From assembly GCF_000753735.1 (NCBI RefSeq), contig NZ_JPIN01000004.1, positions 47,445 to 111,444 of the forward strand: a stretch of 64,000 nucleotides of DNA, written 5' to 3'. Positions 9,280 through 21,969 of this stretch are shown here, piece by piece. The stretch's first letter is position 1. Each line of letters opens with the position of its first letter. The translations under genes and the position numbers were made by a program. A model generated the notes under the pieces. It saw nothing but the letters and a program-made list of their open reading frames with translations. It searched no databases and was not told the DNA's origin. The stretch comes from Pseudidiomarina atlantica. GTDB taxonomy: Bacteria > Pseudomonadota > Gammaproteobacteria > Enterobacterales > Alteromonadaceae.

Positions 9280-11583
9280 TTACTGCGGTTGCGCGCCAAG
9301 TGGCAAGTGTTCGCGTAAAAAGTCAGTCATCATGGTACGCAGGTGCAAAGTGGTTCCTTCACCTTCGTTGATACCGTGCGTCCGGTTCGGGTAAGCAAAG
9401 AACTCGAACTGTTTACCATGCTTAACCAACTCGTTGACCAAGCGCTCTGAGCCTTGGAAATGCACGTTATCGTCGCCAGTACCGTGCACCAACAGCAAAT
9501 CACCTTGCAGGTTCGCAGCGTGGGTAATCGCTGAAGTCTCGCGGTAACTTTCCGCTGCTTCCGGCAGTAAACCTGAATAACGCTCTTGGTAAATAGTGTC
9601 ATACAAGGTTAAGTCAGGCACTGGCGCCAAAGCGATACCAACGTCATAAGCGTCCGGATAGCGGAACAAGGCGTTCAACGTTTGCGAACCGCCACCACTG
9701 TGACCCCAAATGGCAACACGATCTGCATCAATAAATGACCAGCGCTCGAGCATGGCTTGCAGCGCATCGTATTGATCACGAACGGTCACTACACCCAGAT
9801 TCTTGTATATCGAGCGGCGCCAGTCGTATCCGCGTGGCGAGCGGGTACCGCGGTTATCGATGGAAGCGACAATATAGCCCTGCTGGGTAAGGTAGGTATG
9901 CCATAAGAAGCGCTCACCGCCCCAACTATTGCTGACGGTTTGGCCCCAAGGTTCACCGTAAACGTAGAACACAATCGGGTATTCTTTGTTCGGGTCAAAG
10001 TTGGCCGGTTTCATCAAGAAGCCGTCAAGCGCTAAGCCGTCGCGCGCGCTAACTTGAAAGAATTCAAACTCACCTTTGGCCAAGTCGTCAATACGAGCTT
10101 GCACTTCAGCATTGTCTTGAATCATGCGGATGCGTTGGTGGTCAGGCAAGCTAATCATGTCGATTTGCGGCACTTGCTGAGCACTCGAGTAGGTGTGTAC
10201 CGCATATTGAGCATCAGCCGAAAGCTGATAGCCATGGGTGCCCGCTTGCGCGGGAGTTAAGCGCTCAAGCTTGCCACTACCGTCAAGGCTAGCGCGCAAT
10301 AAATAACGCTCTAGCGGTGTATCTGGCGAAGCAATAAAATACACCCAGCCTTGCTCCTCGTTGATTTGCAGCACTTCTACTACATCCCACTTGCCGCGGG
10401 TAATTGCGGTGGCGCGGCCACTGTCGCGATCGATACGATACAGATGGCGGAAGCCACTGCGTTCACTTAACCAGGTAAAGGCATCACCATTGTCGATAAA
10501 CTGCACGTCGTCGACATATTCGGCCCAGCTTTCGGTGGTTTCACGCACGACCTCCGCTACTTCGCCATTGTCCGCGTTAGCCAAGAAGGCGCGATTCACC
10601 GCTTGCGAACGGGTCAGTTGTTGAATGAAGAGTTGCTCAGAATTACCGGCCCATTGCATGCGCACCAAATAGTGCTGGCGCGGATCGCCGGGGACTTTCA
10701 TCCAGGTGGTCTCCCCACCGTCCGCAGGCATTACGCCGATACGCATCGCGGCATTGGTTTCACCAACTTTTGGGTAGGGGAAGGTTTTCAGGGTTGGATA
10801 CAAGGTATCGGTATTATTGATCATGGTGAAGATCGGCGTGCCTTCGGTATCGAGCTGCCAATACGCGATACTCTCACCATCAGGGCTCCAGCGAAACCCA
10901 TCACGCAGGAAGAATTCTTCTTCGTTCACCCAATCAAAAGTACCGTTGACGATGGTGTCATCGCCGTCCGTCGTCAGTTGAGTGATCTTACCGTCGCTGA
11001 GGCGCTCAACATAAATATTGTTCTGCATCACGTATGCAACGCGCGTACCGGCAGGGTCGAACTTGGCGAATTGTAAAGTCGAAGGCTCAGCAAAGGTGCC
11101 AAGTTGACTTAAGCGCCGCGTAGTTAAATCGAACACCCAATAATCGCCCAAGGTGTGGGTACGCCACGAGCGTTTGGTGTTAGTGAAGATCAGTAGCTTA
11201 CTGGCATCTTCCGACCAATGGTAATCAGCAACCGCCAAAGGTTCATCCCAGCCCCGTGGCATCAGTTCTTGAGCCGAAACGAGAACCGTGCGTTGCTGGG
11301 TTTCTGGATGATAACGCACCAAGTCACGTCCCGCGCCCTCAGCCGCTTCTAACGTGGTGTAGCCGCTGCCATCAGCGAGCCAACGCGTGGGGGGTACACC
11401 GCGCGGCGAATAATCCCGTGTGCTGTACATTTGTTCTAGGGTAAGCGCGGTACCAGCAAGTGGCGCCGCGGTGGTTTCCGCTACCCGAGTGGTGGTCGGT
11501 GTTGTGGTACAACCCGCTAGGACTAATGCTGCGCTGGCGAACGCAAGGTTGCGCAAGAACTGCGATTTTGAGTTTGAAAACAT
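9280..11583 (-). CDS. Dipeptidyl peptidase IV-like S9B serine peptidase, lipoprotein
   Basis: The start is taken at ATG 11583 (ribosome site AAAGGAAAC just upstream), giving 767 residues with a lipobox VLAGC (Cys25). A longer frame beginning at 11730 would overlap the prlC promoter and bury the signal peptide. An N-terminal beta-propeller (about 60-480) is followed by an alpha/beta-hydrolase domain. Catalytic residues are Ser in GHSGGG, Asp in GTGDDNVHF and His in NRTHGI. Paired glutamates in VNEEEF of the propeller match the DPP-IV EE motif that holds the peptide N-terminus. It would cleave X-Pro (or X-Ala) dipeptides in the periplasm. It is read divergently from prlC. Confidence 0.9.
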   Translation of the reverse strand: MFSNSKSQFLRNLAFASAALVLAGCTTTPTTTRVAETTAAPLAGTALTLEQMYSTRDYSPRGVPPTRWLADGSGYTTLEAAEGAGRDLVRYHPETQQRTVLVSAQELMPRGWDEPLAVADYHWSEDASKLLIFTNTKRSWRTHTLGDYWVFDLTTRRLSQLGTFAEPSTLQFAKFDPAGTRVAYVMQNNIYVERLSDGKITQLTTDGDDTIVNGTFDWVNEEEFFLRDGFRWSPDGESIAYWQLDTEGTPIFTMINNTDTLYPTLKTFPYPKVGETNAAMRIGVMPADGGETTWMKVPGDPRQHYLVRMQWAGNSEQLFIQQLTRSQAVNRAFLANADNGEVAEVVRETTESWAEYVDDVQFIDNGDAFTWLSERSGFRHLYRIDRDSGRATAITRGKWDVVEVLQINEEQGWVYFIASPDTPLERYLLRASLDGSGKLERLTPAQAGTHGYQLSADAQYAVHTYSSAQQVPQIDMISLPDHQRIRMIQDNAEVQARIDDLAKGEFEFFQVSARDGLALDGFLMKPANFDPNKEYPIVFYVYGEPWGQTVSNSWGGERFLWHTYLTQQGYIVASIDNRGTRSPRGYDWRRSIYKNLGVVTVRDQYDALQAMLERWSFIDADRVAIWGHSGGGSQTLNALFRYPDAYDVGIALAPVPDLTLYDTIYQERYSGLLPEAAESYRETSAITHAANLQGDLLLVHGTGDDNVHFQGSERLVNELVKHGKQFEFFAYPNRTHGINEGEGTTLHLRTMMTDFLREHLPLGAQPQ

Positions 11584-11687
11584 CGGTGTTTCCTTTGTTA
11601 TTTTTAGCGATGACCTTGAAAAAAGCAGTGTCGGCCAAACATCTTCTGTAAAGTAGTTACACAGCGCATTATTCAAGAGGACGTCGC

Positions 11688-13751
11688 ATGAGTCAAAACC
11701 CTTTGTTAAGCGAGTACCATTTACCGCCATTTGCTGACATCAAACCCGAGCACATTGTGCCGGCCATCGAGCAGCGCATTGCCGACTGCAAAACCACGAT
11801 TGAGCAGGTGATCAAGACGGGCGAATTCACTTGGCAAGGGTTGGTGGCACCACTCGAAGAGGTTGACGACTTGCTAGAACGCAGTTGGTCACCGGTGTCA
11901 CACCTCAATTCGGTAATCAGTTCCGACAGCTTGCGCGAGGCACATGATGCCTGTCTTCCGCTCTTAAGCGAGTACGGCACTTTTGTGGGGCAGCACGAAG
12001 GGCTATTTAAAGCATTTAAAGTCTTACATGAAAGTGCTGAGTTTAACGATTTGAGCGAAGCCCAGCAGAAAGTAGTGACCGATACCCTGCGTGATTTTGA
12101 GTTATCGGGCATTGCATTGCCAGATGCACAGAAGCAGCGCTACGCCGAAATCCAAACGCGTCTGTCAGAACTCGCCTCGACCTTCAGCAATCATTTACTG
12201 GATGCTACCGATAGCTGGCACTATTTAGTAACAGACGAAGCGCAGTTGGCGGGTTTGCCTGAGAGTGCAATCGAGGCAGCCGCCGCAGCGGCGGTTGAAA
12301 ATGATCAACAGGGTTGGCGCTTCGGTTTATCGATTCCAAGTTATTTGCCGGTTATGACTTATGCCGATAACGCTGAGCTGCGTAAGACGCTGTATCAAGC
12401 GTTTACCACGCGTGCATCGGAGCAAGGACCACAAGCAGGTCAGTTTGATAACTCGGCGGTGATGGCGGAAACTTTAGCGTTGCGTCACGAATTGGCGTTG
12501 TTGTTAGGCTTTCCTAACTATGCTGAGTTGAGCCTCGCCACTAAAATGGCTGAATCAGCTGAGCAAGTCGAAAGTTTCCTCGAAGACTTAGCACGTCGCT
12601 CTTTGCCGCAAGCTCATGCCGACTTTGCTGAAGTACTCGAGTTTGCTAAACAAGAATACGGTGTTGGCGAGCTTGAAGCCTGGGATATCGCTTATTTCAG
12701 CGAAAAACTCAAGCAACAGAAGTACGCCATTTCCGATGAAGAATTGCGTCCATACTTCCCGGAGCAGCAAGTTCTTAAGGGCTTATTTAGTGTGGTCGAA
12801 CAGCTGTTTGGCATGCGTGTCGATGAGCAGCCAACGCCATCAAGCTACCATGAAAATGTGCGCTATTTTGTTATCCGCGATAGCAATGACGACGTGCGTG
12901 GCAGCTTTTTCTTAGATTTGTATGCGCGTAATGGCAAGCGTGGCGGTGCGTGGATGGCGGAGTGTGCAGTACGGCGTATCACCAGCAAACAAAGCCTACA
13001 GTTGCCAGTTGCCTATCTAACCTGCAATTTTAACAAGCCCGTGGGTGATAAACCGGCGCTGTTTACCCATGACGAAGTGCTGACGTTATTCCATGAATTC
13101 GGTCATGGCTTGCATCATATGCTAACCAAAGTCGATGTTGCTGGGGTATCGGGCATTAATGGTGTGGCATGGGATGCCGTTGAGTTGCCGTCGCAGTTTC
13201 TCGAGAACTGGTGTTGGGAACCACAAGCCTTAGCGCTTATCTCAGGGCACTATCAAACCGGTGAACCCTTACCGGAAAACATGCTCAACAATATGCTCGC
13301 AGCGCGTAATTTCCAGTCCGCCATGCAAATGGTGCGGCAGCTTGAGTTTAGCTTGTTCGATTTACGCATTCATCGTGATTACGATCCAGCGCAAGGCGAT
13401 CAAATTCAAGCCATTCTCGATCAGGTTCGTGAGCAAGTCGCAGTGCGCAAGCCGCCAAGCTATAACCGTTTCCAGCATAGTTTCGGGCATATTTTTGCCG
13501 GTGGTTACGCGGCTGGCTATTACAGTTACAAGTGGGCAGAAGTGTTATCAGCTGATGCCTACAGCCGCTTTGAAGAAGAAGGCATCTTTAATCGTTCGGT
13601 CGGCCAAGATTTTCTAGAAGCGATTCTGGAGCGCGGTGGTTCGCGTGAAGCGATGGATTTATTTAAAGCGTTTCGTGGTCGTGAGCCGCAAGTGGATGCG
13701 CTGTTGCGCCACTCTGGTATCACTTCACAAGAACAGGCGGGTGCTGTTTAA
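11688..13751 (+). CDS. prlC: Oligopeptidase A (M3 family)
   Basis: This cytosolic zinc endopeptidase has 687 residues. The zinc motif HEFGHGLHHML (about residues 469-479) is the M3 signature and is preceded by FTHDEVLTLF. The overall length and N-terminus (NPLLSEYHLPPFADIKPEHI) match E. coli PrlC/OpdA. It degrades oligopeptides, including cleaved signal peptides. The start ATG at 11688 follows AAGAGGACGTC, a good ribosome site. The 3' end overlaps the convergent DUF2970 gene by 4 bp. Confidence 0.96.
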   Translation: MSQNPLLSEYHLPPFADIKPEHIVPAIEQRIADCKTTIEQVIKTGEFTWQGLVAPLEEVDDLLERSWSPVSHLNSVISSDSLREAHDACLPLLSEYGTFVGQHEGLFKAFKVLHESAEFNDLSEAQQKVVTDTLRDFELSGIALPDAQKQRYAEIQTRLSELASTFSNHLLDATDSWHYLVTDEAQLAGLPESAIEAAAAAAVENDQQGWRFGLSIPSYLPVMTYADNAELRKTLYQAFTTRASEQGPQAGQFDNSAVMAETLALRHELALLLGFPNYAELSLATKMAESAEQVESFLEDLARRSLPQAHADFAEVLEFAKQEYGVGELEAWDIAYFSEKLKQQKYAISDEELRPYFPEQQVLKGLFSVVEQLFGMRVDEQPTPSSYHENVRYFVIRDSNDDVRGSFFLDLYARNGKRGGAWMAECAVRRITSKQSLQLPVAYLTCNFNKPVGDKPALFTHDEVLTLFHEFGHGLHHMLTKVDVAGVSGINGVAWDAVELPSQFLENWCWEPQALALISGHYQTGEPLPENMLNNMLAARNFQSAMQMVRQLEFSLFDLRIHRDYDPAQGDQIQAILDQVREQVAVRKPPSYNRFQHSFGHIFAGGYAAGYYSYKWAEVLSADAYSRFEEEGIFNRSVGQDFLEAILERGGSREAMDLFKAFRGREPQVDALLRHSGITSQEQAGAV

Positions 13752-13948
13752 GGCAGCACCCAATTGACGATCAGCAGTAAGCTGACGACAAATAACACGA
13801 TAAAGACAATACCCACGGCAATGTAGACCAGCGGACGCCCTTTCGCGAAGTCGCGTTGCCGATTCTCTTCGGTTTGCACACCAAAAAGCGCAGCTAGGAC
13901 GCTGATAATCACACTAAAGAAATTAGGTTTGCTATCGCTGGTCATCAA
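13748..13948 (-). CDS. DUF2970 small membrane protein
   Basis: This 66-residue protein has the DUF2970 pattern: an N-terminal amphipathic segment (FFSVIISVLAALFGVQ), a short charged loop with FAKGRP, and one C-terminal transmembrane helix (about 43-65). Function is unknown. It overlaps the prlC stop by 4 bp and follows the gene at 13963-14310 by 14 bp, so those two may be cotranscribed. Confidence 0.8.
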   Translation of the reverse strand: MMTSDSKPNFFSVIISVLAALFGVQTEENRQRDFAKGRPLVYIAVGIVFIVLFVVSLLLIVNWVLP

Positions 13949-13962
13949 CCGACCCGTTGCGA

Positions 13963-14310
13963 TTAAAGGCTGACTTTACGGTTGCTACCGTAGTCTTGAG
14001 TCGGTTGCTCTTTGCCACCAAAGAGCAACTCGAAAAGATCAAGGAAATGAAACTGAGTTGAACGGCTCCCACCAAACAACCAATTACTCCAAGAGAGCTC
14101 TTGCTCTGCCGCGCGTTGCACTGCACATTGCTGAGCTGCTGAAGGTTTTTCAGTATTTTCTAACATTTTCACGCAGTCGGCTTCGTTTGCCGCAATCACC
14201 GATTGTCCATCGGTGTTGATAAGCGCAACAGAAAGCAATAAACCAGCGGCAATAAAGCCGGAGACAGCTTTCTTGTGCGGGGTCAACTTGTGCTTAGTCT
14301 GTGCATTCAT
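13963..14310 (-). CDS. Hypothetical exported or membrane-anchored protein
   Basis: I do not recognise this 115-residue protein. A basic N-terminus (KHKLTPHKKA) is followed by one hydrophobic stretch at about 18-33 and then AANEAD, so it is either cleaved after AIAANE-type residues or anchored by one helix. Two cysteines (in DCVKML and QCAVQR) could form a disulfide. The C-terminal part repeats short aromatic hydrophobic motifs (WLFGG, LLFGG) about 20 residues apart. It lies 14 bp before the DUF2970 gene on the same strand and divergent from rpe. Confidence 0.6.
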   Translation of the reverse strand: MNAQTKHKLTPHKKAVSGFIAAGLLLSVALINTDGQSVIAANEADCVKMLENTEKPSAAQQCAVQRAAEQELSWSNWLFGGSRSTQFHFLDLFELLFGGKEQPTQDYGSNRKVSL

Positions 14311-14467
14311 AGTGAGTCGCTCGACGGCTTGCGTAAATTACGTACAATTTAGCAGGTTTTAGCATATGTTGCCAAGCTGTTAAGCGGATTTTTTTGACTG
14401 CCAAGCGCTAACCCATTCTGCTACACTAATGCCACTTTTTTAGCCGATGCGTATTGAGGACATTTTT

Positions 14468-15139
14468 GTGGCAGATTATTTGATCGCTCCCTCCATTCTT
14501 TCAGCCGACTTTGCCCGATTAGGCGAAGAGGTTGAGAAGGTGCTCGCAGCTGGCGCTGATGTGGTGCATTTCGATGTTATGGACAATCATTTTGTGCCGA
14601 ACTTGACCATTGGTCCAATGGTCTGTAAAGCGCTACGTGACTATGGCATTAAAGCGCCAATTGATGTGCATTTGATGGTCAACCCAGTCGAGCGGATGAT
14701 CGATGAATTCGCCAACGCCGGCGCGTCGATCATTACCTTTCATCCTGAAGCAGCGACGCATATTGATCGGTGCTTGCAGCAGATTCGCGACCATGGTTGC
14801 CAAGCTGGTTTGGTATTTAATCCAGCAACGCCGTTGCATTACCTCGATTACGTGATGGACAAAGTGGATGTCATTTTATTGATGTCAGTGAATCCGGGGT
14901 TTGGTGGCCAGCAATTTATTCCGGCGACCCTAGATAAACTGCGTGAAGCCCGAGCGCGCATCGATGCCAGTGGCCTGCCGATTCGCTTGGAAATTGACGG
15001 TGGCGTAAAAACTGACAACATCGCTGAAATTGCAGCTGCTGGCGCAGATATGTTCGTCGCTGGTTCAGCCATTTTTAATCAACCCGATTACGCAAAAGTC
15101 ATCGCCGATATGCGTGCGCAATTGGCAAGCGTGAATTAA
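14468..15139 (+). CDS. rpe: Ribulose-phosphate 3-epimerase
   Basis: This 223-residue TIM-barrel enzyme interconverts ribulose 5-phosphate and xylulose 5-phosphate in the pentose phosphate pathway. I chose the GTG at 14468, placed 7 bp after GAGGAC, because it aligns the protein with family starts ([20 protein letters not shown]); an ATG at 14447 in frame would put the ribosome site inside the gene. Metal and catalytic residues lie in [20 protein letters not shown] and EIDGGV. It begins a run with trpS and pabA on the same strand. Confidence 0.95.
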   Translation: MADYLIAPSILSADFARLGEEVEKVLAAGADVVHFDVMDNHFVPNLTIGPMVCKALRDYGIKAPIDVHLMVNPVERMIDEFANAGASIITFHPEAATHIDRCLQQIRDHGCQAGLVFNPATPLHYLDYVMDKVDVILLMSVNPGFGGQQFIPATLDKLREARARIDASGLPIRLEIDGGVKTDNIAEIAAAGADMFVAGSAIFNQPDYAKVIADMRAQLASVN

Positions 15140-15171
15140 TTTTTGGATACGCAGTAAGAAGCGGAAGCAAC

Positions 15172-16176
15172 ATGAGCAAACCTATTGTATTAAGCGGCTG
15201 TCAGCCGTCTGGGCAACTTTCTATTGGCAATTACATTGGCGCATTACGGCAGTGGGTGAAGATGCAAAGCACGCACGACTGTCGCTTCATGCTGGTTGAC
15301 TTGCACGCCATTACGGTGCGTCAGGACCCAGCCCAGCTGCGCAGCGCAACCCTTGATGGTTTAGCGCTCTACATGGCCTGTGGCCTAGACCCTGAACAAA
15401 GCGTGATTTTTGTGCAGTCCCATGTGGGCGAGCACGCACAGCTGGCGTGGATCCTCAACTGCTATACGCAGATGGGTGAGCTCAATCGCATGACCCAGTT
15501 TAAAGATAAGTCAGATCGCCACGCCAATAACGTCAATGCTGGATTGTTCACTTATCCAGCGTTGATGGCGGCCGATATTTTGCTGTATCAAGCCAACGAG
15601 GTGCCGGTTGGTAATGACCAAAAACAGCATTTGGAGTTGGCTCGTGACGTAGCAACCCGCTTTAACAATATTTACGGCGATGTATTTACCATTCCAGACC
15701 CGTTTATTCCGGAAGTCGGCGCACGCATTATGAGCCTGCAAGATCCACTGAAGAAAATGTCGAAATCGGACGATAATCCGAACAACTACATTGGCCTGCT
15801 GGAAGACCCAAAGAAAATCAGCAAAAAGCTTAAGCGCGCAGTGACAGATTCCGACGAGCAGGCACGCATTTATTTCGACACTGAAGAGAAGCCTGGCGTT
15901 TCGAATTTGCTATCGATTTTATCTGCGGCAACTGGCAAGCCGATTGCCGAGCTGGTACCAGCATACGAAGATAAAATGTATGGCCATTTGAAAACCGATA
16001 CTGCTGACGCCGTGGTCGCGATGTTGGAACCGATTCAGCAACGCTATGCTGAGTACCGCAACAATATGGATTACTTAAACCAGGTGATGGCTAAAGGTGC
16101 GGACCAAGCGAGCGAATACGCTGCTCAGACCCTGCGCAAAGTCTATGACGTGATCGGCTTTGTAGCACGTCCGTAA
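15172..16176 (+). CDS. trpS: Tryptophanyl-tRNA synthetase
   Basis: This class I synthetase has 334 residues. The HIGH-equivalent is in [14 protein letters not shown] and the second signature is KMSKS, within [10 protein letters not shown]. It charges tRNA-Trp in the cytosol. It lies 32 bp after rpe, a linkage also seen in E. coli (rpe-gph-trpS, here without gph between), and 25 bp before pabA. The ribosome site GAAGCGGAAGC precedes the ATG. Confidence 0.96.
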   Translation: MSKPIVLSGCQPSGQLSIGNYIGALRQWVKMQSTHDCRFMLVDLHAITVRQDPAQLRSATLDGLALYMACGLDPEQSVIFVQSHVGEHAQLAWILNCYTQMGELNRMTQFKDKSDRHANNVNAGLFTYPALMAADILLYQANEVPVGNDQKQHLELARDVATRFNNIYGDVFTIPDPFIPEVGARIMSLQDPLKKMSKSDDNPNNYIGLLEDPKKISKKLKRAVTDSDEQARIYFDTEEKPGVSNLLSILSAATGKPIAELVPAYEDKMYGHLKTDTADAVVAMLEPIQQRYAEYRNNMDYLNQVMAKGADQASEYAAQTLRKVYDVIGFVARP

Positions 16177-16201
16177 AATCGTACCGCTGTGAGCGAATCC
16201 T

Positions 16202-16801
16202 ATGCTATTGATGATTGATAACTACGATTCGTTCACGCACAACGTTGTGCGTTATTTTCGTGAACTCGATGCGACGGTCAAAGTGATCCGTAATGACGCG
16301 ATGAGCTTGACGGAAATCGAACAATTGCCACTTTCAGGCATTGTGATTTCGCCTGGGCCCTGCACCCCCAATGAGGCTGGCATTAGCCTTGACGTGATTC
16401 GTCATTTTGCCGGTAAATTACCTATGCTCGGGGTATGCTTAGGCCATCAAGCGATAGGTCAGGTGTTTGGCGCCGAAGTGGTGCGCGCGCAGCGCGTCAT
16501 GCATGGTAAAACCTCAACGCTTAGCCATCACAACACCGGCTTGATGCAGGGTTTACCGGCGTCGTTTCGGGTCGCACGTTACCACTCACTGGTGCTTGCT
16601 CCTGAATCCATGCCGGCATGCTTGCAAGTGGATGCGTGGGCGACAAACGATGACGGTGAGCGCGAAATTATGGCGATGCATCATCATGAATTGCCGCTTT
16701 GGGGAGTGCAATATCATCCCGAAGCTATCGAAACTGAGCATGGCCATGCGGTTTTCCAGAACTTTCTGCTGCATACTTATGCAGCCAAAGCGCAAGCTTA
16801 A
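16202..16801 (+). CDS. pabA: Aminodeoxychorismate/anthranilate synthase glutamine amidotransferase subunit
   Basis: The protein is 199 residues, a class I glutamine amidotransferase. The nucleophile is Cys79 in GVCLGHQ, and the His/Glu pair is in HPEAIETEHG. It supplies ammonia to PabB (folate) and possibly TrpE (tryptophan). TrpG and PabA are hard to separate by sequence; the absence of trp genes and the position before an argD/astC-type aminotransferase, as in enteric pabA-argD regions, favour PabA. A 115-bp gap follows. Confidence 0.88.
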   Translation: MLLMIDNYDSFTHNVVRYFRELDATVKVIRNDAMSLTEIEQLPLSGIVISPGPCTPNEAGISLDVIRHFAGKLPMLGVCLGHQAIGQVFGAEVVRAQRVMHGKTSTLSHHNTGLMQGLPASFRVARYHSLVLAPESMPACLQVDAWATNDDGEREIMAMHHHELPLWGVQYHPEAIETEHGHAVFQNFLLHTYAAKAQA

Positions 16802-16881
16802 GCCAAAACCCTGAACTCCTTGATTTTTCTTAGCTGCAGGCACGACAGCGGCGGTTTTTTCTGCAATAATATGACCACTTT

Positions 16882-16895
16882 AATTATCCGTAATT
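16882..16895 (+). promoter_or_regulatory. Possible ArgR-type half-site palindrome upstream of astC
   Basis: AATTA-TCCG-TAATT (16882-16895) is a perfect-arm inverted repeat 21 bp before the astC start, just downstream of a possible -10 TAATAT (16867-16872). It partly resembles an ARG box but does not match the 18-bp consensus well. ArgR control is therefore only a suggestion. Confidence 0.3.
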
Positions 16896-16907
16896 GAATC
16901 GACTTGA

Positions 16908-18131
<1,224 letters not shown>

Positions 18132-18146
18132 GCCCACGGAGTCCCT

Positions 18147-19163
18147 ATGTTAGTGGTACGTCCGATCACGCCGCAGGATTATGCGGCGCTTTATACTTGC
18201 GCAGTCGAATCTGGCTACGGGTTCACCTCGTTGCCAGTCGACGAGGCCTTGCTGCGTCGTCGCATTGCCCGTGCGCAAGAAGCTTTCGCTCGTGAACACG
18301 TTAGTGAGCCCGGCGAAGAAGGCTATTTGTTCGTTATGGAAGATACCGCCACCGGCGAAGTGGTGGGTTGCAGTGGTATTGAAGCCGCAGTCGGTTTAAC
18401 CGAAGCCTTTTATCATTATCGCCTTGGCAAAGTGGTGCATCATTCGAAGAGCCTCGACGTGTATAACGCGCTCGAGACTTTGACCCTGTGCAATGACTAC
18501 ACTGGCGTGAGTGAGTTGTGTACGCTGTTTTTGCGCGAACCCTTCCGCAAAAACCAAAATGGCCGTGTGTTATCACGTTTTCGTATGCTGTTTATGGCTG
18601 AATTCCGTGACCGGTTTAGCCAATTTGCAATTGCTGAAATGCGTGGAGTTTCAGACGAGAATGGCGACTCGCCCTTTTGGCATTGGCTCGAGAAGTACTT
18701 TTTCAACATGGATTTCAACCAAGCCGACTACCTTACCGGGATCGGTGAAAAAGCCTTTGTTGCCGAGTTGATGCCGCAGTTTCCGCTTTACGTGAAAATG
18801 CTCGACCCCGAAGCACAAGCAGTGATTGGGAAGGTCCACGAGAACACCCGGCCAGCGCTGCGTATGCTTGAAAACGAAGGCTTTCGCTTTCGCGGCTACG
18901 TCGATATTTTCGACGCTGGACCAACCGTCGAAGTGGAAGTTGCGAACATAAAAAGTGTTCGTGAAAGTCAGCGTTTACCCATTCGAATTGGTAAGCCAAA
19001 TGACCAAGCTGCGCGCCATATCATCATGAATACGCGTGTCGCAGACTTCCGTGCTGGCCAAGCACCAGCCGAAGTCCATGCAGATTATCTTTTGATTAGC
19101 CCTGAAGCCGCTACCGCGCTGCGCCTAGAAGCAGGTGATGCAGCACGATTTGTAGCACTCTAG
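18147..19163 (+). CDS. astA: Arginine N-succinyltransferase
   Basis: This 338-residue GNAT-fold acyltransferase starts LVVRPITPQDYAAL, as AstA enzymes do. Other family landmarks are GEVVGCSGIEAAVG and LCTLFLREPFRKNQNGRVLS. It transfers succinyl from succinyl-CoA to arginine, the first step of the ammonia-producing succinyltransferase pathway. It sits between astC and astD in one run (gaps of 15 and 31 bp). astB, needed for the second step, is not next to it. Confidence 0.94.
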   Translation: MLVVRPITPQDYAALYTCAVESGYGFTSLPVDEALLRRRIARAQEAFAREHVSEPGEEGYLFVMEDTATGEVVGCSGIEAAVGLTEAFYHYRLGKVVHHSKSLDVYNALETLTLCNDYTGVSELCTLFLREPFRKNQNGRVLSRFRMLFMAEFRDRFSQFAIAEMRGVSDENGDSPFWHWLEKYFFNMDFNQADYLTGIGEKAFVAELMPQFPLYVKMLDPEAQAVIGKVHENTRPALRMLENEGFRFRGYVDIFDAGPTVEVEVANIKSVRESQRLPIRIGKPNDQAARHIIMNTRVADFRAGQAPAEVHADYLLISPEAATALRLEAGDAARFVAL

Positions 19164-19179
19164 CTTGTTAGCTTGATAA

Positions 19180-20673
<1,494 letters not shown>

Positions 20674-20691
20674 GCAAACGGAGAACAGCAC

Positions 20692-21108
20692 ATGGCAGCA
20701 GCAATGCAAGCGACTGTGGAATGGCAGCACGACTTAGTGTTCACCGCGACCAGCGGCACCGGTCATAGTGTGACCCTCGATGGCAATAAAACCGCAGGGG
20801 CATCACCCATGGAAATGGTACTCGCTGCTGCCGGTGCCTGTTCTTCGGTAGACGTGGTGAGCATTCTCGAAAAAGCGCGACAGCAGGTAACGGGGTGTCG
20901 TTGCGAAGTGAAGGGTGAGCGCGCTGACGCCGTGCCTGCGGTTTATACCAGCATCCATTTGCACTTCGTGGTTACCGGACATGACGTCGCCGAAAAGCAT
21001 GTCGAACGCGCGGTGCAACTATCGGCGGAAAAATACTGCTCGGTTGCCAAAATGCTCGAAGCTGCAGTAACGATTACCCATAGCTTTGCGATTGAGCAGG
21101 CTGCGTAA
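20692..21108 (+). CDS. OsmC/YhfA-like peroxiredoxin-fold protein
   Basis: This 138-residue protein has the OsmC fold pattern with two conserved cysteines, one in AAAGACSSVDVV and one in EKYCSVAKML, the pair used for organic hydroperoxide reduction in the family. It resembles E. coli YhfA more than the stress-induced OsmC/Ohr proteins, and the activity of the YhfA branch is unproven. It is cotranscribed after astD (18 bp) and its stop directly abuts the GTG of rlmJ. Confidence 0.85.
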   Translation: MAAAMQATVEWQHDLVFTATSGTGHSVTLDGNKTAGASPMEMVLAAAGACSSVDVVSILEKARQQVTGCRCEVKGERADAVPAVYTSIHLHFVVTGHDVAEKHVERAVQLSAEKYCSVAKMLEAAVTITHSFAIEQAA

Positions 21109-21969
21109 GTGAACTACCGCCACAGTTACCATGCCGGCAATTTTGCCGACGTCGTCAAACACGCCATTCAATGGGCGTGTTTGTCGTATTTGCAGCAAAA
21201 AGAAAAGCCATTCTGGTTGCTTGATACCCATGCCGGACTCGGTATGTATGACTTGACCGGCGAGCAAGCGCAGAAGACTGGTGAGTGGCAGCAGGGGATC
21301 GCGAAGGTTTTAGCTGCAACAGAGTGTCCCACTGCTATCAGTGGTTATCTAGCTGCAGTGCGCCAGTTAAATACCGATCAAACACTCCGTTGGTACCCCG
21401 GTTCACCTTATTTGGCGGCATTGCAACTGCGCGCGCGCGACCAGTTGACGTTATGCGAGTTGCATCCGCAAGATGCCGAAGCATTACGCGCAAACGTCAA
21501 ACAAGATTTTCCGGCACGTGGGCAAATTCACGTGCATGCAGGCGACGGCTATGCCGCACTCAAGGCACTGACCCCGCCGCCGATTAAGCGTGGCTTGGTA
21601 CTGATTGATCCGCCATTTGAGCAAACCGATGAATTCGAACAGATTGAGCGCGCCTTGCATGACGGTCTAAAGCGCTGGGCTACCGGAACCTATGTGGTGT
21701 GGTATCCGATCAAAGACCCGTTAAAAATCGGTGAGTTTCACCAGCGTATCACCGATATGCCACAAGTAGACAAAGCCTACGCTATTGATTTTTTAGCAAA
21801 AGGCCCAACCGACACCACCCGTATGAATGGCTGCGGCATGCTCATGATTAATCCGCTGTACGGCGTATTGCACCAAGTGGCACCTATCATGAACTTCTTA
21901 ACGCCGCTATTGGCGCAAGACCGCGGCGCAGAATGGCAAGGTCGCTGGCTGAAGAACAACGAAGCTTAG
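21109..21969 (+). CDS. rlmJ: 23S rRNA (adenine2030-N6)-methyltransferase
   Basis: This 286-residue protein starts with a GTG immediately after the preceding stop, in the family-typical sequence NYRHSYHAGNFADVVKHA. The methyltransferase motif is LIDPPFEQTDEF (the DPPF catalytic box). RlmJ methylates A2030 of 23S rRNA. Translation is probably coupled to the OsmC-like gene. The end overlaps the convergent kinase gene by 3-4 bp. Confidence 0.93.
   Translation: MNYRHSYHAGNFADVVKHAIQWACLSYLQQKEKPFWLLDTHAGLGMYDLTGEQAQKTGEWQQGIAKVLAATECPTAISGYLAAVRQLNTDQTLRWYPGSPYLAALQLRARDQLTLCELHPQDAEALRANVKQDFPARGQIHVHAGDGYAALKALTPPPIKRGLVLIDPPFEQTDEFEQIERALHDGLKRWATGTYVVWYPIKDPLKIGEFHQRITDMPQVDKAYAIDFLAKGPTDTTRMNGCGMLMINPLYGVLHQVAPIMNFLTPLLAQDRGAEWQGRWLKNNEA

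Noticed and set aside
10603..11076. 157-codon plus-strand frame inside the S9 peptidase gene
   Set aside because: Antisense shadow of a well-supported peptidase domain.
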